Of a stretch of 64,000 nt of DNA, positions 37,157 through 50,100 are shown piece after piece. The DNA lies in the NCBI GenBank assembly GCA_005281725.1, contig SSBO01000012.1:20349060-20413059 (forward strand), written 5' to 3'. The notes beneath the pieces were generated by a model. That model had not been told where the DNA came from, made no database searches, and saw only the letters and a program-made list of their open reading frames with translations. Both the position numbers and the translations under genes were made by a program. Positions within the stretch are counted from its first letter, which is position 1, and the number at the start of each line of letters is the position of its first letter. The DNA comes from Wuchereria bancrofti (lineage: Eukaryota; Nematoda; Chromadorea; Rhabditida; Onchocercidae).

Positions 37157-38915
37157 TTATCAGTTAGAATATGATGCAGGATGTTATTATTCATTACTCC
37201 ATCATCAATGAGAAAATTCTTCCTTTGATTTTTTTCAATTTTCTGGAATTATAATACAATCAGTAGTTACAATAATTAATGGATACGTTTGGATTTGATC
37301 TTTTACTCAGTTCAATCTTCATTTTCAATGAATTACAGCAGTAGTAACTGCTAAGTTATCAGATTAAGAAATAACGTGAAATTGTATCACTTAAAATGAT
37401 AAGAATCATCATTCCCTCATAAAACGATTTCCGCAAAATATCAATGATAAGCGAAGAAATTTTGAGAAATAAATAAGAATGGTTTTATTGGGAATCAGTG
37501 GTGATCAATTAATTTATGAAATACAGCCAATGCATGACTTTGGCTCGTTATCAGATTTAATATACTGCTAATCTATTCAAGAATTCATAATGATCAGAAG
37601 CGCATTAGAAGAAAATACTAGATTACACTCTTATCATATTTGATATCATCTAAAGAAAGGGCTATAAAATGGTGGAAATGGAGGAATATGAAAGTTGAAA
37701 AGTTTAAAATTATGCAATCATCAAGAAAATGGATTATTCTCTAGAAGACGATAAGAAAAAATAAAAATTTAGAAGCTATAATTAATAAATTAATTTTAAT
37801 ATAATTTCATTTAATGATTTTTAGGGAAGACATTTTTAGCTTATTTTATTTGTACAGAAAAAAAAGCTTAATAAAAATTTGCAAATGCATCATTGATTTG
37901 AAATATAACCATAAAAATGATCCAATGGAGAAAAATTTGTGATTCATTCAAAATCTAAATTTTTTGTTTGCTAAATATGAAAAAAGTTGTAAGTAATACG
38001 AATAAAATTATGAAAGATAAAAAAAAGTGAAACTCATTTATGAAAGATAAAAAAAAAAATATTTGGATAAAAATTTTAACAAAATATGGCAAATGAATGA
38101 AACGAGAAAAAAATTGAAAGTAGTTCAAATTTAAAGATTTACGATTCTCACTTGTCAAATGTGATCGCATTAACATTTTTTTTTTCTTTTTTTCTTTGCT
38201 TGGCACATTTGTCATGTGGGAAAGTGTTACTGGGAAGAAAATGAATGGATAGATAGATACCCATGAAAGATTGGGCAAATATCAATATTTCAATAAAATG
38301 ATATTATATTTATTTACATATAATGATTTCAAAGGAAGTGTCAATACCTATCATTGAACTGAAGATTAATTTTCGTGTGAAATGTTCCCTCAAATTATTC
38401 AGGCATTTGGACTTTTCACATGAAAGACAATAGCCGTGGTATTCTCTCTCTCTCGAAAAAAAAAAGGAAGAAAAAAGTAAATTATCAATGTGGAAGCTAT
38501 TTCATAATAAGAGTGAACTGAATTGGGTGATTACGATTGAAATTTTTATCATTAAATGAAAACCTATCATTAGTATCAGCAGTAGTAGTAGTAGTAGTAG
38601 TAATTGTAGTAAATAAAGATTGATGGCAAAAGAAATGGATGAATATGCAAATAATAAATTTGAATTTCTAATTTGTTCGATTATTTCCTGCAAAGAATGA
38701 AGAAGTGAAAAGAAGGAAAAGATAAGAAAAAAGCTAACCTTTGAACTATTATATAATATGTAAATTTTTGCAGATAATAGTAAAATAGCATTATTATACT
38801 CTTTTTTTTTCAATTACTTTTTATTTGATGAATTTTATTGAACTATGTTGTAGAAAGAAAGACAAAAAAAAAGACAGGGAGAGAGAGAAAGAGAGGAGGG
38901 AGAGAAGAAGGATTA
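37157..38915. other. intergenic region, globin 5' side
   Basis: No gene seen. A reverse-strand frame at 37955-38278 is Phe-rich and follows poly-A tracts, which marks it as a composition artefact. The stretch presumably includes the globin promoter. It carries a GTA triplet run (38579-38602) and a GA tract (38876-38910). Confidence 0.55.
38876..38910 (+). repeat. GA-rich tract
   Basis: GGGAGAGAGAGAAAGAGAGG-type purine run abutting the 5' edge of the SDR pseudogene, so it may mark the duplication boundary. Confidence 0.7.
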
Positions 38916-38919
38916 ATTT

Positions 38920-39615
38920 GGCAAGAAATTCCATTGCTTTTATCAACCATTCAAATGATGTAATATCACAATAAACAACGTTATTTGCTCACTATTAGCT
39001 TCACGCATGATAGTTCCACGCCGAAAAGGTTTAATTGTAAATATCAGTTCACGGTTGCGTGCGATACTTTTTTGACGTACCCTACGGAGTGGATAAAACC
39101 GCTGTAAACTTTTTTGCTTATAGTGATAATTGACAGCTTTATGCATATGAAATTCAATAAAGTACTAAAAATGTTTACTAATCGTTAAGATAACATTGCT
39201 GAAAGATTTACGTTTCAATTTGGAAATTCTAATTTGAGATATTTTCTGTATATGGTTGCAACTTCAACATTAATGAATCAGAGTTAAATTGAAATGATTG
39301 GGTATTGATTATCAGTTAATATCTTAACTGTTGAGAGATAAGTGATTGTTATTAGTCGTCTTGCTGAAAATTCCAGTAATTCCGTGTAAAATTTGATGAG
39401 AATTCTTTGTTTTGTGTCTTATCATTTTATCAGTATCATCATTTTGAAGATATTTAACATATAAAAATTTTTCAAAAAACTTAGACCGATCAAATGTTCG
39501 CTATGGCAGAAGAACTGAAGCATTATAAAGTGAAGCAGTATATCATTATGGCCTGAAACAATAAAAACTGAAAAATCATACCACTGTTTACAATCTTGAA
39601 TGTTCAAATGTATAA
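38920..39615 (+). pseudogene. unprocessed partial pseudogene of the DHRS1-like SDR gene
   Basis: The + strand matches, exon and intron, the reverse complement of the intact SDR gene at 43.8-44.4 kb. About 38920-39111 matches SDR exon 4 (the SRMMVPR to YGVGK region) and 39485-39615 matches exon 5. The stretch 39341-39484 matches the intron between them, including a shared TGAGAATTCTTTGTTTTGTG, so it is a DNA-level copy and not retroposed. It is broken: a 2-nt loss shortens TCAGCGGCTGGTG and shifts the frame, 3 nt are missing in exon 5, the YGVGK Gly is Asp, and the donor GTAAGT reads GTAAAC. Exons 1-3, 6 and 7 are not seen. The copy is inverted relative to the parent, ~4 kb away. Confidence 0.85.
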
Positions 39616-42600
39616 ATAAACTTAATTTTTCATAGTGAATTTCAATTTAATTTCAAAAAATAACAAGTTTTATCTTCCCCCATCTTTCCTTTCTCGACCT
39701 CTTGTTTTAATTATTACACTGTACTAAACGAAATTAAGTTTGAATGAATTCCGAAATTAAATTTAAGAATGAAAGACATCTCATATTGAGTGCACCTTCT
39801 CTCGCCATCTTGACTTATTTCAAAATATTTAATTATAATTCATATAGAAATAGTCATAGAATTATCAATCGCTTAAAATTTGAAATTAAGAAACTTAAAA
39901 ATTTTTTTGCGATTGAAAAAAAGGAATAACATTATTTTGAAAAGTAATTTATTTGTTGGAAAACCGAAAAATACAAAATAATTTCAACAAAATAATTTAA
40001 ACTGCAAAGAAAAAATGTAAAAGAATTTTGTATCCAACTGGCTTATTTTATGCTTCCGTAATTTTATGAACACTTCGTTTTTTTTTTCATTTCATTTTGG
40101 TTTAAAACATCCAATCAGCACTTAAAGTTGAAAAGGAAAGAAAAAAAAAACGGATGCAGAGTTGAAAAGCAAGCAGAGATAATAATGATAGGTTGAAGAT
40201 TATTGGATGAATTCAATTGAAACCAAAATAATCGCACAATGATAAGCAACCTGAATTGACCTTATGTAAGGTAAAATTGGTTTTGTTCCGTTTTTTTTCT
40301 TTTCCGAAAATTTCCATGCAGTATACTGTCTATGTAAGTTTATTGTACAAGAAATATTAATTTAAAAAAATAAAAATATCAAAAAATTTGGAGAAAAAAA
40401 TTTCTGGTTTATCTTAAAATCAGAAAAAAAAAAGGTTTATTAAACAATTTGAATAGTTGTAGCAGATATTACCTTGCTAAAATCGTATGATCTATTATAG
40501 TTACTAGAAGTTTCATAAATTTATAGAAGTCCAAACAAAGAGAAAAAAAAAAAACTTACAATTATACTTAAGCTATTTTAGATTACTTACACTAAATTAC
40601 TTGCACGCAAATACTTTAAGAGTAACAAGTTAAAAAAGAAAACTTATATATATCTGTTGAGGTTATTTTAAATTATTTATGGCAAATGCCTTCAAAAGCA
40701 AAAAGCATCATGTAAACTGCTTTTTTCACAAAAATGAATCATTTTTCATCTGTTATGAAATAAATATTTTGATAGCATTTAAAAAATGTCACATAAATAA
40801 AAGTAAATGAAAGGAAAAAGCGCCGAGCGTAGCAAATAGGTTTTCACGAAAAATTTGAGTACACTCAATCAAACATTAGCATATATGCTTTCGTGTCATA
40901 TAAAATTGAAAAATGGAAGAATGAATAAATGAAAGTAAAGAGAAGTAAAACAAAGTAAAGAAAAGTAATAATAATAATAACAGTAATAATAGTAGTAATG
41001 ATAATAATAATAATAATAATAAATAATAGTTAATAGTAATAGTTAATTTTATTACTAATTTAATTCATGTATTGGTTGAAGAATGAAAAAAATTGGCTTT
41101 GTCCTATGATTCTTTTTTGTTTTTTTAACAGATTCATTAAAATTAAATTAAAAACATCAAAAAAAAAGGAAAAGTTGAAAAGAAGTTTAGTTGCCAGAAA
41201 GTAATTTTACGTTGTTAGTATGCTAGAAAAGTAAAAAAAAAATTTATTCATGGACGTATAGAGCATTTAATTTTAACTTTTACTTACATTTGAAGTTTTT
41301 TTTTTTTTCACACAACAATATGAATCTCATTTTTTTCTTTTTTATCTTCCGTTTTAGTTTCTTTTTCTTTTTTTTTTTCTTTCATCTAAAAGTTTAGTTA
41401 TTTAATTGCAATGTTGCGCGTTTTTATCATCTTTTATTTGCATTTATGCTTGCTTATATGATGCATAAAAGTTTTTAACTTGCACTAAGAGAGGAATGAA
41501 ATGTGATGTAATAGATTTTAACGAATTATTTAGTCCTATTTCATACCATATCATTTTACAAGATTAAATCTCACTCTATCGAGAAACACTTTTTTTTTTA
41601 TTTATTAAACTACGTAAAAATTTACTGAAACAATTATTTTCATACAAAATATATTAATTGTAGTAGCAAAAAATCAAAAGCTACTAACAGAAAAGAAAAA
41701 ATTGAAATTTAATCCAACATTATGTCCTCATATATCCTTATACCTTAATTAATTCAAAGCTCCAAATGGTTAGCACTGATTTGCATGAATGAAGTTTTCA
41801 TGCCATAATCACATGAATTGTTGCAAGCAAAAAGAAAAAATGGCGTAAAAAATGAATTTGCATAGGCACAATTATTTTCTTATATTTTATTAAGCATAAA
41901 ATAAACTATAAATTATAAAGCATGTTTCAGATATCATTATCAGATAAAATAAATCCATCTGTTATTTACACTACTACTAAAAAATGTGAAATATTTCTAA
42001 TACTTTAGTTTCCTTTTTAACTTCGATGAAAATGAAATGATGTAAATTTGGAATGAATCAATTTAAGTATAAATAAAAATGTTTCATGTGATCAAATATT
42101 AATAATGGCACTGATAGAAAAAAATAATTTGATTTTTTTAGCATGATAAATATCCAATATTATTCTCTTTTGAAAAGCGCAATACGTACAGTGTTGACAT
42201 GATCGCTCCGCTCATTTTCTAGATTCATGCTGAATTTGAGTCGAGTTTAACAAGGGAAAGATAGGAAAAAATTTGATTCCACAAAAAAAAAAAAAAATGT
42301 CACACTGTCTTCCCATATGCGTTCATTTTCGAATTCTTTTTTGCTATTGGTTATCATTTTCAATAAAATGATGAACAGTCTATTATACCTTCAGAAGTTT
42401 TAAACAATGATTATATTAACTGTAACAAATAAGGGATGAAATTTAAACAGCATGTCTAAATTGATATAATTACTACTAATACAAAATCAAATGCCTAACG
42501 ATTAAAGTAATGTTTAATTGCAATAAATAAGGAGTTAACGAATATAAAATTTGCAAGTATAATGTGCTGTAAAAATAGAGCCGCTTAATTAAGCTTATTT

Positions 42601-43050
42601 TATTTGTTCGTTACAAATTAGATCAAATAGACAAGCAAGAGAATGCAAAAATGTAGTACATTTTGAGAGAATATGATCATATCAAGAAAATAATGCATTT
42701 TAACAAAGGTTAGACCGATAGCTTCCTTCTAATTTTAGCCAATACATTTCTTTTTTCTTTTATTTCCGAAATATTTTACAACTACACTATTTGTATCCGT
42801 TCTTGTTTCCAATAAAAAGCAACGACTAAGAGTTATATTTGGACACTGCAAACAATGCAAATAAATTAACTTTACAGAATTGATAACCTCTAAACTCTAT
42901 ATTAGCTCCAATTTTCTTCTTGTCATTGTTTTGGGAAAGACATATGTCTGCTCATTTTATCATTTAGTAAAATTTAACAGTGCCACAATCTGCAGTTCAT
43001 TTGGATATGATTCCAAAAAAAAAAAAACAAATTTAATCTAAACAAATGTA
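39616..43050. other. intergenic region between SDR pseudogene and SDR gene
   Basis: No gene supported. Very A+T-rich with many poly-A runs, an AAT/AGT triplet array (40966-41035) and no frame longer than chance. The SDR poly(A) site should lie near its right end, but I see no clear reverse-strand AATAAA within 250 nt of the stop. Confidence 0.55.
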
Positions 43051-43052
43051 AT

Positions 43053-45875
43053 TTATAGCTTATAAAATTTATTAGATGACAAGTGAAGAAATGTGGCCGG
43101 AATTTTCAAGAAGCTTGGTATTAATTTCGCTGCTGATGTGAATCCGAAGAAATCCAATGCAACGTTTACACTCCTCATATTTGAAGGGATTTTTCCTGAA
43201 AAGAAAAGGAAATAATGTGAAAATATTTGCACACATTATCCAATATAACATAATACACTTCAATTCATTGAAAATCCTAGTTGACAACTAAAAACAAGAA
43301 TCAAAAGACTTCAAAAATTGGTATATCCACAACCAAACAATTTCAAATAATCAAACCTAACAACGATAGTAAACAACTAACCATCATTATCAAGAAACAT
43401 ATATTCATTGGATAGATCACCCGTTAAAAGTACACATCCAGTTTTTTTTAATATTTGATAATCGCAAGCTAAGCATACCACGCCTCGTCCAACAAATTCA
43501 GGAGTTTCTCCTTTTTCTATCATACGCTCTATTTGAGCCTGCAATTATTAAGTAACGGTGTTTATCGTAGTCACTAGTTTTTAATATGGATGCAGAGTTC
43601 GTTCAATAGTGAAAGGTTTTAGACACTGCTTTTCAAAACAAGATGATATGACATTCAAGTGAAATGTGACTAAAAAGAAGTTAACATAAGCAAGTGCCAG
43701 GGATAAAACACTGGAAAAGTAAAAGAGATTTTATATCGAGTACACATGAGCTATTAAAAATACGAGGAAGTCAGATTTACATTGTAAAATTGTAAAATAC
43801 TTAAAATTAAACACCTGAGGTATTTTCGTAAGTTTACTCAGCATTCCAGACCGCAACCAATCGTATGATTTTTCAGTCTTTACTGTTCCAGGCCATAATG
43901 ATACCACCGCCACTTTGTAATGTTTCAATTCTTCGGCCATATCCGCGGACATTTTGTCGATCTAAGTTTTAAAAAAGTTTTACATATTAAATATCTTCAA
44001 AATGATATATAAGACACATAAAACGATAAGACACAAAACAAAGAATTCTCATTAAACTTTACATGGAATTACTGGAATTTTTAGCAAAGAAAACTTATAA
44101 CAATCACGTATCACAACAGTTAACATATCAATTGATAATTAGGAGCTTGAATGTATAAAGCTGTTAATGATCATTGTAAGCAAAAAAAAAAAACTTACAG
44201 CGGCTTTACCCACTCCGTAGGGCACATTAAAAAAGTATCGCACACCAGCCGCTGAACTGATATTCACAATTAATCCTTTTTGGCGTGGAACCATCATGCG
44301 AGAAGCTAATACTGAGCAAATATAAACGTTTCGCAAACCAACATTATTTATTTCATCCCAAAATGATGGATGACACTCGAAGAATTTTTTGCCAACATTT
44401 TTTTCCATTGCCTGCAAAATTAAATGTTCAGTGGGGGTAAAATAGAATTGTTAAAACAACTGTTAAAAACTTTTATAGTTTTGTCCATGACTCGACTTGA
44501 TATTTCTGAAGTAAGAAGTCTGCCAAACCGAATCATGAATAAATAGTTTTAATACAAATTAATATCAACTATACTAATATTATATAGCAGTTCTCCTTTA
44601 ATTAGCACTAGTTTTTTCATTGCCCTGATCGATCCAAATCATATATATCGAAATAAATATATAACTTCAGCCATGATTGCTAACCTTAGAGAATAAAAAA
44701 TTAGTAGAAGAAAAGTAAATAACAGACGGTCAGTTTCAAATATGTTCCTAAGAAAAACAAAAAAAGCAACTGAATTCATATGCAAAACTAATGGCTAAGT
44801 AGTTTGACAATCAAAGATAAGAGATATTTATTAACAACATACTAGTTTATTTTCTCCAAAAATAGTTATTTTTATACTTTATTTAACGTTCCTAACAAAA
44901 ACATACAGTGGCTCCTGAAAAAGCATTATTGACCAACACATCCAATCGATTCTTCTCATCTTTCGCAATTCTTTCAAAAAGTTCTTTAACCTCATCATCT
45001 TTACTATGATCGCAGTAAACTGCAATAGCTTTACCACCTCTGCTTGAAATTTCTGAAAATATAATTTTTTTTATTTGGTTATATGAGAAGGGAATTATCA
45101 CTTATTTTCCAAGTCATAATTCTTCTCCTACATGATCTGATAAACATCATCAGCTGAAGAATAAATAATGACAGAAAATCAAAAACTCTTTCACGCTTTT
45201 TTGCATATATTGAGAAAGGTTGCAATTTCAATGAGAGGAAAATGAGACAAAACCTGACCATTGACAGTATCATGCAAAGTAGGTATACTGGCAGGAGAAC
45301 CCGGTTTCCGTCCCGAAATGTATACCGTTGCACCAACTTCAGCTAGTTGCAATGCTATACCTCTACCAACACCTCGCGCACCGCCGGTTACCAAAGCAAC
45401 CTGTCCATTCAATGGTTTTTCTTGTTTTGATACCTTATGCGAAGCCTGAAATAATATGAATAAAGTCAACTAAATGCAATATTTGTAACTTTATCTGAAG
45501 TGATAAGGAATAAAAGTGAGCTAATTTTATATTGCATTTAGTTTGCCTAAAAAATTATGGTTAAACCAGCTTATCTAATATAAGCAACAAATTAGATAAC
45601 TTGATAGTTTTCATCAAAAGTACGAAACAAACAAAAATAAATTCCTGCTACATTTGCATTCATTCACCCTTTATTTGCTCAATTATGGATCACTTATATG
45701 CTTGCATTACTTCTCTATGTACACTGAACTATTGGTACATGCATAAGGTTAAGACACTACAAAGACTATGATTATGAAGGTTCTTCTTAAAGACTTCTAT
45801 AATTACGTAAATCTCTAATTGAATAAATGAGTAATTTTTTAACAGAGTGTCTCTTTAATTCTCAATAATTACCAT
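43053..45875 (-). CDS. DHRS1-like short-chain dehydrogenase/reductase (6 firm exons; first exon tentative)
   Basis: Firm exons in coding order: 45445-45259, 45052-44907, 44411-44199, 43961-43815, 43538-43382, 43195-43053; they join in phase to 330 residues. The first begins mid-protein (ASHKVSK, no Met), so an upstream exon must supply the ATG. ATG|GTAATT at 45875-45873 is in phase and is my tentative exon 1. Features, numbered with that Met: Rossmann glycine motif TGGARGVGRG (21-30), NNAFSG, catalytic Ser164/165 (NISSAAG), Tyr177 and Lys181 (YGVGK). The closest match I know is DHRS1, with shared blocks GRGIALQL, DVLVNNA, INNVGLR, NVPYGVGKAA, SLWPG and a C-terminal IPSFLKIP. DHRS1 is an ER-associated NADPH-dependent reductase of steroids and xenobiotics; the substrate here is unknown. 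The terminal exon is read in the frame ending NKFYKL, set by phase. A broken inverted copy lies at 38.9-39.6 kb. Confidence 0.9.
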
Positions 45876-45944
45876 ATTACATCCATTGATAGTTGTGCTA
45901 GCTACTTTTCTCTTGCATTTATATTACAAAAAAAATTGGAAGGG

Positions 45945-46265
45945 TAAGTGACCAAGGCTATCGATTGTCGAAAGCAGGTGGGAAACGAAGCAAACACCTT
46001 CTCACGACATACCCAACGACCCAACGAACACATCCTGGAATATAGCACGGATGTATCGCATATTGGACCGGACCTGAGAACTGGACCACACCTTCTTGAT
46101 GGAGGTATTGAGATTGGTCACGGATTGATTCCTACATGTATCGAAGATTCTTGTCTCCGCCAGGAATTCGTACAACAACAGAAGCTTCTGTAGGCTGCCT
46201 TACTAGAAGAAGTAATCATAATGCCGGAAATCATTTCGACATTCGAACTTGGCTTCCTCTCTGAG
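45945..46265. other. unassigned less A+T-rich block
   Basis: About 320 bp of clearly mixed composition inside A+T-rich DNA, between the SDR 5' end and the RIF1 3' end. A + strand frame (from a GTG at 45948 to 46193) and a reverse-strand frame of ~60 codons are open, but neither matches a family I recognise. Possibilities: the SDR promoter and 5' UTR, a transposon remnant, or a noncoding RNA. It is not a tRNA, 5S rRNA or SL RNA by inspection. Confidence 0.4.
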
Positions 46266-46867
46266 ATGAACCATACAAGTTATTAGGGTAATAGTGACCT
46301 ACTTCTCTTTCCGTTTTCAAACAACCTTTATTTCATGGTTGTCAAGTACGAGTAAGCAGAAGCTACCAGTATAAATGTCACAGTAAAGTACAAGCATTTC
46401 GCACAGTACCAATAAAACAAAAAGATAACAAGCAATCCATCATTGATTAGATAACAATTTAACTGAACTGACCGGTAAAAATAATCATTCTTCACAAAAG
46501 TTTAATTTTACTAAATGTCATACAAATTAAAAATATAAACATAGCACAAATGTCGGAAAGAATTAAAAAGTATTAAAAATAAAATAGAAAAGTATAAAAT
46601 CCATTCAAAAATCACGGCAAAATATAAGGAATAAATTGTGAGTTATGAAATGTGCATGTTAAACAAGTTAATTAGAAGTGACTCAAAAGAGTCTGTACTA
46701 TATACTTTTTTTTCATTATGACAGTCTTTTTTTTTCCAGTAGTAAATGAATAGATAACACTTTCTCAGTATTATTCTTCGTTGATCTTCTTTGATGAATT
46801 CAGAACTGCCATTTGGAAAGAAACACACGCTTGAGAAAAAGAGAGCAATTGTTCATTGCTAAATTTC

Positions 46868-46873
46868 TTTATT
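46868..46873 (-). other. candidate poly(A) signal of RIF1
   Basis: AATAAA on the reverse strand about 300 nt beyond the RIF1 stop at 47176. Confidence 0.35.
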
Positions 46874-47175
46874 GGGCAAATACCTGAAATAATATGATAT
46901 GAAAATTCTTTTGGATTCTTGAAAAAGTCAAACTATCCTCACTAATTTAAGTAATTTTAATGAAAAGGGTCACTTAGGCACGCTGGCCATTCACAAGTGA
47001 CGTTCAACAGATAGTGAGTTATGATTTAGGTTGTGAACCGATTTTATGGATAACACAGAGTGCAGTTTGAATACGAAATGTTTCAGAATGAATTTTGGCT
47101 AGATTAGTTTTAAATTTGTGGTCCAATATTAATAATTCTTAGTGCTAGATGGCCCTGCAACGGACTCATCAAAAA

Positions 47176-50100
47176 TCAGTAAAATATTAAAACGCTGTTG
47201 GCAAAGATACCTGCTACTGCTGCAACAACTGAATCTTCAAGAAATATACGATATGCGTTTCTGAGAAAATCATTCACATCATAAAGTTTATCTGCATCTT
47301 CTCTTAGCTTCATATTATTCATATCGTTATTTTCCCTTGATTCACTGCTTTCAATATTTTTATCCGACAACTTTTCCGGTGACTTCATAGTTAGCTTTTC
47401 TTCTCCATTGTCATGTTCTGATAAGGATGAACAGCCTACACAATTGTTTGCATCGCTTTTCTCCAATGCAGTCACTGATACTGGGTCATTATTATTTACT
47501 GGTTTATGACTCCTTACAAAGGGATGAAGAAAACCAAATCGAGACCGATTGTTACCTAGAACTAACCATTTAAAAAATGAATTACAAGCCGTTATATTTA
47601 GATGAACATGAGAATATCTGATATCGGAAATTTTTTTTTCACGAGCTTGAGAATTGATTACTACAGTGAATTTTTAAAATTATAAAGTAAGGAATGTTAA
47701 TTTGCTAAATTTCCGAAATGACGGCATATATTATGGTTGAGATGAGCTGCTAGCATTAATTACGCTAGTTAGATATAGTCGCCTATATCATCCTACAAAA
47801 GCAGTGCCAAGAACAGATAGCTTGGAAGACAAATTTATTTGGCAACATGATGCGTTAGAGTAATGTAACATAAACATAAACAAAAAAAAAAAACAGCAAC
47901 CTTGTTCTTGGATCTTTTGCCTAATTTCGAATGGTGGTATAATTCGATTGCTTTCCAAATCTGGTTCTTTCGGATAATTAACCGTCTCATCGTTAACCAA
48001 ACGTTTGACTGAACAGGGTGTAAATCGGTTAAAACCATTTTGGAACGGATTCACATAACTTTGTTCAGTTGAGGCTTTGATAACTTTATTTTCGAAAGCT
48101 CCAGCGACTGTTTTATTTAATGCTTCAGGAACATCAGCAATCAACGGCTCTTGCACTGTCGCAGGAGAAAGTGCTTTACATTTGTCAGTAGGTTGGAGAT
48201 TAACTTCTTTCAAGCAATCAGACGGTGAATTCACTGGACGTTTCATGATTTTCTCCAGTTCAATGGCATCCTCTTTGCTTACCATATTCTTCTAGAACAA
48301 AATTCACATTTCCGCAATAAAAAAATGGAGTACGAAGCATTGAAAAATATTTTGAAAATTTCAATTTTTGCAAAAATTAAACACCTTTTAACTCGTTTTA
48401 TTCAAGTGAGATGTAGACCAAAAGTCATGATCACATTATACTATTTCAGAACACTTGCATATAATCCATGTAACATAACTCGAAAGGCTATGAGAAACAT
48501 ATTATTTCATCTCTATATCATTAGTAAAGGCAACACGGGAATACGAACAGTTCTAGTGATTGTCTTCAATAAATATTCACCAGCCAATTCTTTTTAGCAA
48601 GAAAAAATTACCATTCTGAAATGATCTTCAAGTGCTCGCAGAAAACGACTCAATTTCGGATCCCTAAATGGAAATGTTTCGATATCCTCCTCTGACATAC
48701 AGGCCAAATCACCAACAGTTGCAACACCACGTGACTTCATTAGAGATCGCAGAGCAAGAGAACTGAAATGAAATTTCAAATTTAATTCATAAAATCAGGA
48801 TATATAGTCGCATTACCGTGACAAAAAATCAATTTTTAGCCGAGATTTTTTATATCCTCTAATCATCACAACTAAAGAAATTATTACAAGTATTGGAAAT
48901 TATACCTCATTGTCGGGGCCAATTTGAGATATATTTGTGGTGGAATCAATTCCTCTGACCCGACTAGTGGCGGAAAAACTGCATCAACAGGATTTTTGTT
49001 GGTAGGTAGCACAGATAATCGCTTTGAAGGTGAAGTTGGTTCAGAACGCTCAACGGGCTGGAAAATGTTCGTTAAAAAAAGACAATTCCTGCAAACTCAT
49101 CTTAACTTTGTATAGTTCGTACAAATTAAGTCTTCCGATAATTAAAGCAAATGTAAACCTTTATCTTTCATTTTATTATAACATGCTTTTTATTACAACA
49201 TCCACTTCTACTCAGCCAAATTTAAAAAATTTAAGAATCGAGATTAAATCGACATTAAATCAAAAACTTGGAATCAGGAAATTCAGTAAATCTTAAAAAT
49301 TTTCGTAATATACTTTTTCTTCTTGATGATCAACAGAATGAATATATCGTAAAAATTACCGGTAATCCAAAAAATAACGAATTTCTGGATCGTCGAAAAA
49401 TTTTTCTGCGTGGAAGACCATAAATATCGTCATCGTCTAGAGTTGAAGCGTCGAAGTGAACACGTTTGCACTTAATATTTCATTATTTATCAATAAAACT
49501 GATCATTAAGCATAGCTTATAGTAGCAATTCGGCCCTATTATGGGATCATGTTCTTCTCGAAATGGAATCATAGTATCAACCACCACCACACTATCCATA
49601 GCTGCGTCTATTTTTAGCAATATTTAATCACTTATATATAAAATAGTTCAGAAAATGGAAATTTGTTAAGAAATTCTTTTCTGATTTTCAGATCATTCTA
49701 ATTTTACACGTCTTGGAAACTTTTTCTTTCAAGTATAGTATTACCTTTTTTGCACTGGCTGAAAAAAACTTGATCGTCGGATAAGTTGAACTTCTTTCAC
49801 ACTTTTTCAAGATACTGTTTGGTGTTATCAATAATTCATCTGCATTGTCCTTTCGGCTCGCACTTTCCAAATTTGATTCTGCGATTTCCTGAAGTTTAAG
49901 AAATTATTTCTTGTCACAAATTTACATTTTGGAAATAGATTCAAATTTTTAACGTCTTAAATGTTGATGCGAGAACAGTTCCTTCATCATCAAAACCATA
50001 TCAATCCTTATAATGAAGCTAGAAATGGTCAGGCCCTTAAATCTTAAAAAAGAAAAATGGTTTAAATTTCCCATAAACATAAAGAAGTTCCTAACTTTTA

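Noticed and set aside
43072..43287. Reverse frame reading KNPFKYEECKRC as the SDR C-terminus
   Set aside because: The phase of the preceding exon (ends GAT G) forces the other frame, which reads DGKIPSN to NKFYKL and matches the DHRS1 C-terminus.
47788..48038. Second overlapping reverse frame within RIF1 exon 21
   Set aside because: A shadow frame. The neighbouring frame links in phase to exons 20 and 22.
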